A stretch of 64,000 nucleotides of DNA from Catonia carolina (taxonomy: Eukaryota > Arthropoda > Insecta > Hemiptera > Achilidae), in contig JAQMRL010000004.1 in the NCBI GenBank assembly GCA_035578175.1, positions 38,494,901 through 38,558,900 on the forward strand, in the 5' to 3' direction. Every line of letters begins with the position of its first letter. The first letter of the stretch is position 1. The position numbers and the translations under genes are program-made. Positions 45,746 to 57,980 of the stretch are shown here, one piece after another. Below the pieces are notes generated by a model. It searched no databases. It saw only the letters and a list, made by a program, of their open reading frames with translations, and had not been told where the DNA came from.

Positions 45746-45897
45746 GCCCGGTAGGAGAAGAATATCCTGGCTTGGGAACTTGCGAACCTGGTTTGGTAGG
45801 AGCTCCATGCAATTGTTCCGGTTGGCAGCGGATAAAGTCAAAATAGCAATGATGGTCGCCCACATCCGTAGCGGATAGGCACTCAAAGAAGAAGAAC
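45746..45897 (+). mobile_element. RTE-like LINE, 152-bp truncated insert
   Basis: A perfect 11-bp duplication AACAACCTCTC flanks it (45735-45745, 45898-45908). It carries only the last 40 or so codons (RRISWLGNLRTWF, DKVKIAMMVAHIR, stop) and a GAAGAAGAAC tail. It is a textbook severely 5'-truncated copy. Confidence 0.82.
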
Positions 45898-46248
45898 AAC
45901 AACCTCTCCAAATCTTCTCATTTAAGAAAACCCAGTTCTGTATTTGTGTCTGTGCGATCAGATGGTAACTCCCACGAAAATGTTTTAATAATTTTCTACT
46001 AGTGTCAGTTAAATTAGCCATAAAATAAACGCGAAACACCGATTAAATCGCAAGTTCCATCTGTTCGTTGAAACTATAAAAACTTTCCCCATTGGTTTTT
46101 TTCTCAATTTCAAGAGAGTAGAAGTTTTAACCAAATCCCAGGCAAAAATATCGGAAATGGCACCCAAAATTTTGTAGCCCTTCCAATTTCCTGAGGTTGT
46201 AACTTACTTCAATTTTTCTTAATTTTAATATTCATCGGTATACAGTTT

Positions 46249-46640
46249 GCCCATAACAGGCAGGTGGAGTGTTAAATTATTTGCACTCGATCTGTTAGTT
46301 CCAGGGCTTCAAAATATTTTTTTTTTATTTTGTTTGGCTTTTTTTTGGTTTTTCTTTTTATCACATAGTCAGCTTATTATATGACTGAAGCATTTAAAAA
46401 CCGAAAAGGTAGAGATGTAAAAGACACTAGTCAGAGCTATCTCCTCTGAGACTAATGAATTTCATTATACAGCCAGACCCTGTGGTGAATGAAGCGAAGT
46501 TGACTTTTGCAGGTTAGAGATTAGATGCTGTTCAACTCTTATGAGGAAAGCACGGTAAATCATCCACTCTTCGTTTTACTTAGTAAAGCCTCTAGAAATT
46601 CGAATCAGCCTTTTGGCCGATAACCTGAACAGCATTGGGT
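46249..46640 (+). mobile_element. SINE-like (AAC)n repeat, copy 6
   Basis: Full family length, from GCCCATAACAGGCAGGTGG to CCTGAACAGC. A T-rich run replaces part of the 5' body at about 46312-46360. Confidence 0.7.
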
Positions 46641-46695
46641 ACATCTTTATTTTTCATATTACTATAATTACTAAAATTTTTAAAATTCTGACAGC

Positions 46696-47340
46696 TTTTT
46701 TTGGTCATCAGTCTCTCGACTAGTTTGATGCAGTTCTCCAAGCTGTTCTATCTTGCGCAAGTCGTTCCATATCTGCATACCTGTAACACACTACATCTTT
46801 TGTAATTTGCTTTATATATTCTAACCTTTGCCTCCCCCTACAATTCACTCCCTCAGTATTACCCTCCATTATTGATAGATCTGTATGTCTTAAGATATCC
46901 CCCACTAGCCTATAAGTTCTTCTGGTAAAATGCTTTCATATACTTCTTTTTTCATCCACTATCTTATAACCTCTAAATTATTTATTTTGTTCACCCACCT
47001 AATAACACTACATTTGAAAAGCCTCCATCCTCTTTCTTTCTATAGCCCCTATCACCCACGTTTCACTCCCGTATAATGCAACACTCCAAACATAGTGTTT
47101 TAAGAAATTTTTCCTTATCTGTAAGTCAATGTTTGTAGTCAGTAAGCTGTATTTCGTTTCAAAGGCTTTTCTACCTTGAGCAATCCTACATTTGATATCA
47201 CTTGTGCTTCTACAATCCTTTGTTATTGTACTCCTTAGATAGCAGAATTCCCCAACTTCCTGTATGTTTGCTCTGCCTACTTTAAATGTCTCATCTCTTC
47301 TAAACCACTCTTGCTGCTGCACAACACTTTCGTTTTGTGC
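46696..47340 (-). pseudogene. LINE tail (family A), uninterrupted copy
   Basis: The minus frame at 47008-47322 reads FCYLRSTITKD, SDIKCRIAQGRKAF and SVALYGSETWV. After a break, 46720-46905 reads NTEGVNCRGRQRLEYIKQITK and AWRTASN. The polymerase core is upstream and missing. It serves as the reference for the split copy at 13260-14418. Confidence 0.78.
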
Positions 47341-48214
47341 ACCGAAACGTTTTCTGACACCTGTCGCGGATAATCCTTAAATTGAATAACTCACTGGCAG
47401 ATAATAGTTTCTTCTTCTCATTTTACTCCTCTTCCTCGTAGAAAAGTAAAAGAAATTTAAAAAAATTAAAGATATATAAGAAAAAGAGTAGACAAACTTT
47501 TATAACAAGAACAATTAAAGTTGTTTAAATATACAATGAAGCACTTGGTGTTGCATAAGCAATAAAAAGAGTAATTAAATGATTAAAAATAACGATACCA
47601 TCTGAGTATTTGCCAATATTATCTCTGAAAGTAACGCAAAATTTAATTATAACGTGGATCTACCCATTTATAACTTGAAACTTAATTATGTTTACTTGTT
47701 TACTTAATGGAAACGTTATCGGGATGTTAGAAACATCTCTATAATTATTGAACGGTAATGATTTATTTACACACAAGCTTGTTCAACGGAACATCGAATT
47801 TATAATTAATTCTGATCTTCAATATGATATTTAAACACAAGAATTTATCAGTATTATCTATATGCAGTACCTACTCGTGAAAATTGCTTATTTCAACATT
47901 TTTTTAAATAATTTACAACCGCACAAAAGGGTTAAAACCTGTTGACCTCTTTATTATAATAACAAATAGGCTTCAAACAGTTGTTCAATAAACAAATAAA
48001 AAAGCATTCGCGAACTTTAACCTCCGTACATCTAAAGTAATTTAAATGTAAGAAAACATTTACAACAACTAGCTTCAATGGTTTTATAATGATTAATATT
48101 TCAACTTGTAACATAAACTTTGTTGTGTACTTTATTATTCGTTGATAAGATGATTTACATTTCAGGTACATGGTTTATAATTTCTTAAACAATATGCTTT
48201 TATTATATTACTTT
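47341..48214. other. AT-rich intergenic stretch
   Basis: Nothing recognised. Confidence 0.4.
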
Positions 48215-48223
48215 CACTAACAT

Positions 48224-48405
48224 TTTTTTTTTTTTTTTTTGGTTTAATGTCCGACTGTTCCGCAATTACTGCTAATGCAGACAATGAAAAATTAAATGAT
48301 TTTTTTGTAACGTTTGAAAATATGCCTGAATGGGATTCGAACCCAAGACCGCATGATGAGAGGCGAGCACGTTACCAACTACGACAATGCGGCCGGGTAT
48401 AACGG
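48224..48405 (-). mobile_element. tRNA-derived SINE with poly(A) tail
   Basis: On the minus strand the head reads GTCGTAGTTGGTAACGTGC (A box) and GGTTCGAATCCC (B box, about 48334-48345 on plus), then a body with TCTGCATTAGCAG and a tail of about 17 A. It shares its body with 2725-2921. Confidence 0.78.
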
Positions 48406-48477
48406 GAAAAATATTGTAGCATTGACTTCGAGTTCTTTCGGTATGTAGTTATTAATTTTTTTAACCCTAATATCTAA

Positions 48478-48535
48478 TGGACCCCGGCGTAGAACTCAGT
48501 TGCGCTAACCACTACACCAACGGGATGGCAGGATC
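48478..48535 (-). mobile_element. tRNA-SINE head fragment
   Basis: Minus strand: GTTGGTGTAGTGGTTAGCGC (A box) and a TTCTACGCCGGGGTCC word shared with 2770-2795. No B box is present. Confidence 0.6.
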
Positions 48536-48939
48536 AACCAGTAAGTAATTAGTGTGATGAATTCGTAAAAACGGCCATTAAGCTAAACGTGCACAATTTT
48601 TTTCGAAATAATGAGCCTCTCACATTATCAAAAATTCTGTGCGCGGTAAATGATGACCCAGATTTTCCGAATTACAAAAGAAGAACTTTTCAAAGAGTTT
48701 TAAAATCTTAACTTTAAATATTTAAGAAGAAACGAGAAAATTATTGTTACTGAAAAACGAGATGTATAGGTACTAAATTAGAGTTATTTATCAGATGAAG
48801 AATGTTAAAAAAATTTAAGTATATCTTTTTAGTTTAATAAATAAACTACATTATGTACATTACATTTTAAAAATTTAGGTCAAAAAGATTAATCTAATTA
48901 AACATAGCCTACTAAACTTAATAGGAATACATCCATAAA

Positions 48940-49425
48940 GTTGTGGACTCTAGCGTACACCCTGTAGTAGCTGGTTTTGGTTTGTTGACAGATGGAGCAA
49001 AGTAAGGACAGCTGAAGTATAGCTGGTTTATCATGGACTGATTGAACAGGAGTATCGTCGGCAAAAGTGGATGTTTGTTTTAGTGTGTTTCTGTTAGTAA
49101 GTAAATAGGCAGTGTATAAGCTGTACAGGAACGGAGTAAGAACACAGCCTTGTATAACTCCTTTGTCTAAAGGATGTAATTGTTTCTGCTGTTCGGAATT
49201 TAACTGAAAAATATTTCGTCTTGATATAAATATAAATTAAAATATAAAAATATTTTATATATACTTGATATAAAAACATAAATGACTTAATCAATAAATA
49301 TAGAGAATAAGAAATATTTTGCTTTAATTTACATAACAAACCATATGCCATACTTTATCAAAGGCTTAACGTATATCAAGGAATGCAACTAAAGAGAACT
49401 TCTTTTCTTTCAAAGTTCTGTTAAT
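48940..49425 (-). pseudogene. Jockey-like reverse transcriptase fragment
   Basis: On the minus strand three polymerase motifs occur in order: AFLDIR, a stop, AFDKVWH (motif A, about 49350-49400); KGVIQGCVLTPFLYSLY (motif B, about 49110-49180); TFADDTPVQ (motif C, about 49040-49065). AT-rich sequence at about 49215-49340 interrupts it between A and B. It is not the same copy as 20811-25199 and is much older. Confidence 0.78.
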
Positions 49426-49427
49426 AT

Positions 49428-49561
49428 TGCATCGGCGCAGGCAAAAATTTAAAAAAAAATCAATTTTTAGGTTTTAATGCTAAGCTCTGATAATATTGTA
49501 TTTAAGAGCACCGGCGCAAGCAAAAATTAAAAAAAATCAATTTAAGGTTTTAATGCTAATA
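49428..49561 (+). repeat. Imperfect tandem duplication
   Basis: GCRCCGGCGCARGCAAAAAT and the following 35 bases occur twice (about 49430 and 49510). The function is unknown. Confidence 0.6.
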
Positions 49562-50855
49562 TAAAGTTTGAAATTTCCTCTTTAAAATGGTGATAATATT
49601 GTGAAACTACTTGGATTAAAAGTTAAAAATTAATTTTTTCCTGAAGCGTTGCAAGTCTCCTGAACTCGCCGTTTTTACGATTTATTATTCTGCACTTTTC
49701 CTTACTTTCCTGATAAAATTTTTTGTAAATTTTTTATAGCGTTTGCTAAATATTATTTACCTCTTTGTACCTATTATTATTTGAGCTGGTTAACCTGACT
49801 TCAACATAATCTAAAGAAAGTATTGTGTTGGTTACTGTGAGCTTGTTTACATTTTGCGTATTATTACCATCAATTATAATGACCACCAATTTTTAATGCT
49901 CATTTCCCGTAAAACTACTATTCTCAACTTTAGGTACACATATATCAGTTACCATAAAAGATTTTTGCTTCAAATTTTCAGGGCTTAATGCATGTTTATA
50001 TATATCTAACTTGTAACATATGCTCATTAAGAAATATCACATTTGGGGGAGGGAGAAAAAATTTTTGTTATTTTTTTCATTCTCAACAGGCATATATTAC
50101 TTTAAAAATTCATGAAAAAATCTGTACTCAAGAAAGTCTGAAAATGATACGTTATTAGAAAAATTTATACAGATTCATTTAAAAAAAATATATTGAATCT
50201 ATCATAATTAGTTCCAGAGATATGTGTACCTACATTAACATTACAGGTATAGGCTGCACAAGTACCCTTAATAACGATAAGTTAAACGAAATAAAATTTT
50301 GCAATACAGTACATTACGTATTGAAACAACTCAAACAATAAACAGTATGTACGAACACATTACGTACGCTACGCCATTGTAAAACTGAAACTGTGTTGAT
50401 ATAATGTTTATTGCAAAATTTAACGTATAATCAATACAGTGTCAGATATGAGAAAAAATTTGTCATTCGTTTTTGTTTTATGTTACTCTTGTCTTTGTCA
50501 GCTGCATAATCCCGCCATTTTCCAGGTTTAGAACATCGACTGGGGAGTTTGCTATCCAATTTTATATCGCAGGGACGTTTCAAGCATTTACTCTGCATAA
50601 AATCATACCTACTTGACCGCCTTAATAGCTCTGTTGGTTATCAGTTGATTACAATTCTAAGGTTCTGGGTTTCTTGATTGCCTGGTAGTTACTTTTTTAT
50701 AACAAACAATAACATTAAAATCTGTTCAACCTGTGAACAATTAGTTACTCTTTTAAGAAATTTCCAATAGCCTGATGATAAACCATCAACAACCACTGAT
50801 GTCAAATTATAATATTAAAAAATGTGATTTTCAACAGACTATAGCTCAATTTACA
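49562..50855. other. AT-rich intergenic stretch
   Basis: A degenerate tRNA-like word near 50620-50690 (TAGCTCTGTTGGTTATCAG) may be a SINE head remnant. Nothing else was recognised. Confidence 0.35.
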
Positions 50856-50856
50856 C

Positions 50857-51571
50857 ATGTAGGACTGTGCGCAGACTGTGCTGCTACCGTGTCTGTTTTA
50901 AATGAAAAATGGTCTAATCTATTTGAATTCTTAGGACAAGTCGTTTTTAATTTACACATGTAGGACTGTGTTGGTACCGTGCGCAGACCGTGCAGTCTTC
51001 GACTGCTCGCGAAAGGATTCATCAAGGTCATGATAGATAACAATCCGACACGGTTGGCGCACAGCACCCTACGTTTTAGAACAGTCTAGACCGTTATAGA
51101 TCAACCAGAACCAGTTTAAACTGTTTATTTATCAGGTTGTGCGACTGTTCAACACCATTTGGTGTTGTTTCGTAAGCTCAGGTTTTAACAATTCCAGTAA
51201 ATATTCAAATTTGTGAACACTCATTCGAAAATAGTTAACAAACTTGATAGAATCTTCTCTCAATTTATTAAATATTGTGTGAAATTCTTCTTCCTCTTCT
51301 CTAGCCCTATATAAATTATGAACCCAATAAGATTTCTTTTTCTTATTTTCTTCCGTTCTTCTTCTTGTACTAGTTCATATAAGCAGTAGGCAACAATTAC
51401 GTCCTCTTCGTCTTGATCCATTAAACTACGAACAAGAGACTACTACTGCACGGTGTGCAGTTGACAACAGCATCGACGGTCGGAGGCGCACAGTATCATA
51501 TTATGTGTAAATTGAAACGGTCGAACATAGTCGCGACACGGTAGCAGCAAGGTCCACGCACAGTCCTACAT
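50857..51571. mobile_element. PIF/Harbinger-like element
   Basis: The ends are inverted: ATGTAGGACTGTGCG at 50857-50871 matches the reverse complement of 51557-51571, and GCTGCTACCGTGTC matches further in. The left end occurs a second time at about 50951-50970, so the left side is duplicated. Transposase coding remains on the minus strand (51156-51421). TSD evidence is unclear. Confidence 0.65.
51156..51421 (-). pseudogene. Harbinger-like transposase N-terminal fragment
   Basis: From an ATG at 51421 the minus strand reads MDQDEEDVIVAYCLYELVQE and a run of Arg/Lys. After a one-base shift near 51330 it continues as SYWVHNLY and then KLREDSIKFVNYFRMSVHKF and EYLLELLKPELTKQHQM. Acidic start, basic run, WVH, EF and YFRMS blocks are the order found in HARBI1-like transposases. 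The DDE part is missing. Confidence 0.72.
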
Positions 51572-51624
51572 TTATAAATCCAGCTTAACGATTATAAGTA
51601 GCTTCTGTCAATTAACATTAAAAA

Positions 51625-51985
51625 TGTTGTTGTTGTTGTTATTGTCAAGTCTAGAGGCTTTACTAAGTAAAACGAAGAGTGAGGTGGTTTACCATTACTT
51701 ATTGAGTGGAAAAGTATGCTTATTAGCATCCCGGCCCACTGAAAAGCATCTACTTTCCACCTTGCAAATGACACCCTTCAATTCATTCACCACAGGGTAT
51801 GGCTGTATAATGAAATTCATTACTCTCAAAGGAGATAACTCTGACTAGTATTTTTTACACCTCTACCTCTTCTATTCTTAAATCCTTCAGTCGTATAATT
51901 TGCTGACCATATGATATGAAACAGAACTATTTTTTGTAGCTGTGGAAGTAGTAGATAATTTAACACTCCCTGGCAGTTGTGGGCA
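51625..51985 (-). mobile_element. SINE-like (AAC)n repeat, copy 7, clean duplication
   Basis: An 11-bp duplication AACATTAAAAA flanks it (51614-51624, 51986-51996). The plus strand starts at the GTTGTTGTTGTT tail and ends at the GTTGTGGGC start, so the whole family unit moved. Confidence 0.82.
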
Positions 51986-51996
51986 AACATTAAAAA

Positions 51997-54015
51997 ACCA
52001 TAGTATACTTTCAGACTTTTAAAACTTATGTTCTTATATAGAATTTGTAGATTTAAGTAACATTTTAATTTGTAATTTTAAGTTTGTAAATAAATAATGT
52101 TTACTTACTATACTCTATGTATTACTGTACACTATAAAATATTAAACTAATTACAATAAATTAATGACATTAAATAAACTTAACCTATTAGGCCTACAAG
52201 ATTTTATTGCATGTAATTTAACTAAATCTCACTTACGAGTACAACCTAATAATATTAAGTTTACAGAAAACGATGGACTTTTTCGTAAACGTAACTGCTA
52301 CGCGGTATCAAATTGGTTTCAATTTTACACATCACTCGCTGTTGAAATTCTAAGATAAACTAACGGCCTAGGCCTTTATACATCTAACTCATCAAGGTTC
52401 TAAATTAACAGAGATTTCTCGATATTATAATAAAAATACAACGTTTTTCTGTCGGGTTCTGGAAGCCTTTAGAAAAGGTAAAAAAACACAACATGACACC
52501 ATTGCAAAAGAGCTAATTGTCTAAATATATAAACCGACCCTCTAAGGCTGTTACAACAATAGGCCTATACTATACCTAACTATTTTTACACTATATTTCA
52601 AACCATTTCATAGAACTAACCCGATTTATCAACTATTATTATTTGTACTAAGACAGTCCGCACACGAGTCGTAATGCTGTCGTATTTTTTGCACACATAA
52701 AGCGAATGAAGTTATTAACAGCGTTTAAATATATTTTCTGTAAAATAATTATTCAAATTACATATGTCGTGTTCACAATTTTACAAAATTTATTAATGAA
52801 AATACCTCGTAACTTAAAAAGTAATGATTTTCTGCTAAATGTTATTGCATCGTCGTTTTTCATAATTATTACAGAACAAACCTGCCAAATATTATATTAG
52901 TCCGTGAAATAGTTGTTGATCAATGATGACGTATTTAAAAATACGGGATTTTCTTCAAAACTAAACGTTTACTAAATTATACATTATCTCATTAAGTGCG
53001 TGTTTTTCGAAATAATTTGATAGAAAAAAACATGCGAAATTCTTTGTTTTAAAAAAATACATCATATCCGACAAGTTTTAGTTACTTAAAAATATTAGAA
53101 ATATTTTCTGAAATGGTTTTACAACCCGTATATTGCTCCCCTCTGCCGGAGGCCATCAAGTTTTAGACAGGCAGTAGAAAATCAACAACTATGGTACGAT
53201 TACGCTTCGCATACACTACGATCCGTGTGCGGAGTCTCTAACACTTCTAAAATCTCAGTCCTGCTAGAAAATTCTGAAACAACACTTTCTTTTTAAATAT
53301 TGTCACAATATTTTATAATTGCTAACCGTTCCCTAGAGTTGTATCTCGAGAGTCAATAGAGGTTTTAGAAATACAAATTAAGACGGGTAATGGAAATATC
53401 GGTTAAGAGAGAAGCAGTAATAAAAGAGATGAGACTACTGCAATTATTAACCATTACGTTATTTTTACTAGGATTTCTACAGTAGAAAAACTCAGTTTTG
53501 ATTCATATGGTACAGGATTCTTATATCTGCTCAGAATTTGTGGTGCGGATAAAACGAATAGTCGTCCATAATTTGCTTTCGTTTGGGCGTAAAAAACTTT
53601 ATTAGTGCTTACATGAGTTTTATCGTACGGAACGAAATCATATAAAACGAATAGGAGAGAGAATAAAGAAAAATAAAACAGCTTCAAGCGGAGAAGGAAA
53701 AAGTTAGACTAAAATAGACGAAGATGGAATGAAGGTGTTAACGCGTCACGTTTAGGTCGTCAAAAAATAAAGCACGTGGAAGGTTTGACCGTCATTATTA
53801 TAATGCATTTAAACGTATGTGTACTTAAGTTTGTATAGAATGTTCCATAAATCAAAGCTCGTTTTTATTTTTTTTTAACGAAATAAAACAAAATTTTAGC
53901 ATATGCTAAATGAGTGAATGGGTTAAAACATTTAGGTAGTAAAAAACCAAGAAATTTAAGAAAAAAATCAGTCCTTTCAATCTAAATTGCATAGCCATTT
54001 AATAAAATAGAAGTC
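51997..54015. other. AT-rich intergenic stretch
   Basis: Small open frames (for example 52164-52358 and 53454-53687) have no recognisable features. No repeat was recognised. Confidence 0.4.
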
Positions 54016-54029
54016 TATAAAGATATAGA

Positions 54030-54390
54030 ACCAGTCACAATCGCAATGAAGAAAAAGATAATTTTCTTCCTGGGACACATAGCCTACTGAGAGCTCCAGC
54101 AACACGCTTTCTAAGACGAATCACTGAAAAACTACTTACCGCTAAATCTGTAAAAGCTTTAGTAACCTGGCTCAGAGAAATTGAAAACGACATGCAAAAA
54201 CTCGACCTAACCATGAAAGACCTAACGCAACGTACACCTTGGTATAAACACCAAATGGGAAGTCACAAAGTTCGATTAACCACCAAAACAGTTAATCGCA
54301 CAATTGGGGTTTGTTCAGATGAACTAAGGAAAATAAGATCTGAAAATATGAAAAAGTTTTGGAACAGCAAGAAGAAGAAATGAAGTAGAA
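54030..54390 (+). pseudogene. LINE C-terminal fragment
   Basis: KKKIIFFLGHI (about 54047) followed after breaks by EIENDMQKLDL-like and WYKHQMGSHKVR, then RSENMKKFWNSKKKK to a stop at about 54383. The layout matches the tails at 44525-45275. No catalytic motif is present. Confidence 0.55.
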
Positions 54391-54607
54391 CAATCCAAAA
54401 TGACTCCTATGTGGTCATAAAAGAAAAAATATATAAGTAAAAGTTTAAATTAAACTTAAAAAATTGGTCTAACCTGCCCATTACATGTAGGTGGAGTGTT
54501 AAATTAGTTGCTAGTACCAGGGCTACAAAAATAGTTCTGTTTCTTATCACAAGGTCAGGCAGTTATATGACTGAAGAATTTAAGAACGAAAGAGTGTTTT
54601 ACATAGT

Positions 54608-55006
54608 GTTGTTTAGGTCATCAGCCGAAAGGCTGGTTTGAACCTTTAGAGGCTTTACTAAATAAAACGAGGATTGAGGTGTTTTACAATTGCCTTCCTC
54701 ACTGAGTGGAAATGTACGGTAATCAGCATGCCGGGTCCTTTGAAAAGCACATATTTTTCACCCTGCAAATGATACCTTCACTTCATTCATCACAGGGTCT
54801 GTCTGTATAATGATAATCATTACTTTCAGAGGAGATAACTCTGATTAGTGTCTTTTACACCTCTGCCACTTCTGTTCTTAAATTATTCAGTCATTTAATT
54901 GGCTGACCATGTGATAAGAAACAGAACTATTTATTTTAGCCCTGCAACTAACAGATTGAGTGTAAATAATTTGACACCACTTGTTTGTTACGGGCAGGTT
55001 TTAGAG
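54608..55006 (-). mobile_element. SINE-like repeat, copy 9, inside copy 8
   Basis: Full-length minus-strand unit: the plus strand starts GTTGTTTAGGTCATCAGCC and ends TTTGTTACGGGCAGG. With copy 8 it forms a head-to-head pair. Confidence 0.78.
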
Positions 55007-55213
55007 AGAAGTGATTCAAAATACACTAGTCACAGTTATTTTCTTTAAAGTGATGAATTTCATTGTACAGCTAGGCCTTGTGGTGAATGAAGTGAAGGTG
55101 TTATTTGCATGGTAGAAAGTTGACGCTTTTCAGAGGGTCTGCCAAGCTGATAAGCATACATTTCCACTCAGTGAGGAAGACAAGTTAAACCATATTACTT
55201 CTAGTTTTACTTA

Positions 55214-55741
55214 GAGCAGTGATTCTCAACCTGGGATCGTGGTGATATTATAGTGGGGTCGCGAAACAATAATGAAATCATTTAATAATTTTATGAAAAA
55301 AATCATTTACTATAAACTTACTTATAAAAGCATACAGGCTATAATCGATATGCATGTTCAAACATTCTCTCACAGTGAGTATTATAGAATACAAAAAGCA
55401 CGTACACATCAAGTTGGAATTTGTAAATTGCTCATGTATGTGCACGTCATACAAGCATGTTCATACACTTCGCTACTATAAAAGTATAAACGCAGCAATA
55501 GAAAATAATAGTAATATTTGTATTCCATTTTTTTACTGTCTGTAAGTTCTTTCGACAAAAATTAGTGCAGTTTGATTATATAATATTGAAAAAACATTTT
55601 ACACATATAATTACAATGAAAATTCAATTATTAATAGTAAGGCTTACTATTATTGTCGGAGAGGGGGGTCGCGAAATATTAGTCTTATTAATTTTTATTA
55701 TTTGGGGGTCGCGGAGCAAAAAAGGTTGAGAATCACTGCTC
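55214..55741. mobile_element. hAT-type MITE
   Basis: The 18-bp ends GAGCAGTGATTCTCAACC are inverted almost exactly (left 55214-55231, right reverse complement of 55724-55741). CAGNGATTCTCAACC is a classic hAT terminus. GGGGTCGCG occurs near both ends. There is no transposase. An 8-bp duplication is not clear, and about ten bases of the host SINE are lost at the site. Confidence 0.82.
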
Positions 55742-55785
55742 AAGATGTTCAAACCAGCCATCAGTCAACTAGCCATCGGGGGAAA

Positions 55786-56685
55786 AAATAAATTTGAAAA
55801 TTGAATTAACCCTGATACAAAATGTAAAAACAAAATTATTCCTTTTAAAATTTTACCAAAAATCCCTCTAAATACAAATAAACTAAAAAATAAATAAAAT
55901 AAAGTAATTTTCTTCAATAAAACAAACTATAAATAGAAATTCAATTTCTTAAAATTCAGAAATGATTGAATTGAATAACCGAAATTTTTATTTTGAATGA
56001 AAACAAAGGTTGATGCCTATATATTCACAGTGAACACTGCTAAACACTTACACACCAAGTTCTTTATCAAATTACATTATCAAAATCCGTTAGTTCAAGA
56101 TACCTATGCAGGTAGATTTACTCACTAAAGGTAGAGTAGAGATCTTTTATGTAATGTTTTAAAAAAATTTATTCTTCAAAATTTAAGCTATAAAGTTCAT
56201 ATTTTCAAACAAAGGTTTGTATAATATTTTTTATACTTCTCAAAAAGTATGCTTTTAATACCAATTTTATTTTATTCCACGTTTTTGTAAATAGTAAAAT
56301 TGTATCAAAGGACTTTAGTTTTAATTTACCCTACCTGTACCAAAATGTTATTTTGTATTTTTTAATAATTTTTTGTTCAACAGTTGCATTTTGACCTTTT
56401 TCATACTCTTTCAACAAAGAATAAAAATTGAAATATTGCCATAGAAAAACATTATTGTCGGTAAATTCAGGAAAATAACAAAAAATCCATCGTCACTATG
56501 TAGAAGATATTTTTTACTAGAAATTTTCATGATGTTTTGATAGATAGATAGACAATGTACTCTGTTCAGCGAAAATGAATTTATTTTTTTATTTAGTTAC
56601 CATTGCTTTTAAATTTCGTTTGATTTTTACCTGCTTTTATTAGTTTTAGTTGTTTTTAGTTCAGTCGCATCAACAGTTTCGTTAT
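55786..56685. other. AT-rich intergenic stretch
   Basis: Nothing recognised. Confidence 0.4.
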
Positions 56686-56689
56686 TTGT

Positions 56690-56765
56690 GACTACGGTGG
56701 GTTGATCTAGAACAGCGGGTTTTGGTTTGTGAAAATTTTCAGACCCTAGCTGGGGCTTCCATGTT
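56690..56765 (-). mobile_element. tRNA-SINE 3' fragment
   Basis: Plus strand GTGACTACGGTGGGTTGAT to TTTCAGACCCTAGCTGGGG resembles the 59110-59170 part of the SINE at 59060-59229. Confidence 0.5.
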
Positions 56766-57059
56766 GTTTACCTGTATTTGTTAACCAAATTAGCGCATTT
56801 TTTAAACCAACTAACTTGAAAAGAGAAACTTTATTTGTTTAAAACAACTTTAGACCACGTAAAATAACTGCCGTAGGATTGTATGTACACACTGATTAAA
56901 AATCAGTAAACAAAAGTCTATAATAGATTTAAATCTGTGTGAATTTTTGTTATTTCATACACTGCACAAACATGGTGGACAAGACACAAAAATCCATATA
57001 AAAGAATGTTACTGAATATTGAATACTTGGTAAGAAATAAGGTTGTTTTACATAAAACT

Positions 57060-57330
57060 AAAATAATAGCAGTTAACAGCACGTGGTATTACTAAAATGC
57101 CGTTTGGCTGGACGCACAATCAAGCAGACAAATGATCCATGGAACACGGAAATTAAGCAGTGAAGGTTTTGGAAAAAGAGTTGGTTTTACTCAAAAAAAG
57201 GTGGAGTGATAACTCGAAACTGGTGGCCATTAGGTGGCAGGAAGGGTGCAGAACAAGGAACTGTGGAGGAAAATATGGAGGCCTAAATCCCCAACACTGA
57301 AAGATCAAGATGAAGAAAAAGAAATAAACG
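57060..57330 (+). pseudogene. LINE extreme C-terminus
   Basis: GWTHNQADK, a stop, then KRWSDNSKLV and a block aligning by eye with the W-x(4)-Q-NR-W end of LINE proteins, followed by stops. Short and degenerate. Confidence 0.4.
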
Positions 57331-57668
57331 TTTCTGGTAGCTTTTTTACAGCTCACACTCTCAACATTCTTTCACTGTAGGCTTTTTTCCTTTTTCCCCA
57401 CTATCTAGTCTTCTGCTGCTTTTGTTCAAGGATGCCCTTGATTTCAATAATCAGTAGTTTAAAACAAATTAGAACAATTAATTGTCTTCTCGGTCTGTTC
57501 AAATAACTTAAGAGAGACAGATAGGTACATAAATAAATAAACAGCGGATATTGCAAAATGTATAATATTTTTCATATTTTCAAACATATACCTACCGCTT
57601 TGTGAAGGTAACAGAAATAATAATTTCTTTAGTTATTGCTTTGTACCTTACTCCATACCTACACCTTA

Positions 57669-57942
57669 GACCGCTCTCACACCGGTGAAACTCGACCTCG
57701 ACGCGGTTAAAATGACTCAACTTCGACTCGACCGAAAAACGAGTCGCGTCGTGCATCTTTGCACATCGAGGAGACTTTACCTCGACGCAACTGTTCAACC
57801 TTTTCTTCGAATCCTTCTGCAGTTTGTCAAATGTCAAGTGATGAAGAAGACGTAATCGTTCCTTATTACTATTTAAGAAGAAAACATGAAAAAACCCCAG
57901 CTGTTTGATATCACCGTATATAAATAATAATCGTAGAGGAGC

Positions 57943-57980
<38 letters not shown>

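Larger units (their letters stand above)
54478..55785 (+). mobile_element. SINE-like repeat, copy 8, split by two insertions
   Basis: Three consecutive parts of one plus-strand copy are at 54478-54605, 55007-55213 and 55742-55785. They are separated by a minus-strand copy of the same family and by a hAT-like element. The 3' tail part reads GATGTTCAAACCAGCCATC. Confidence 0.75.
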
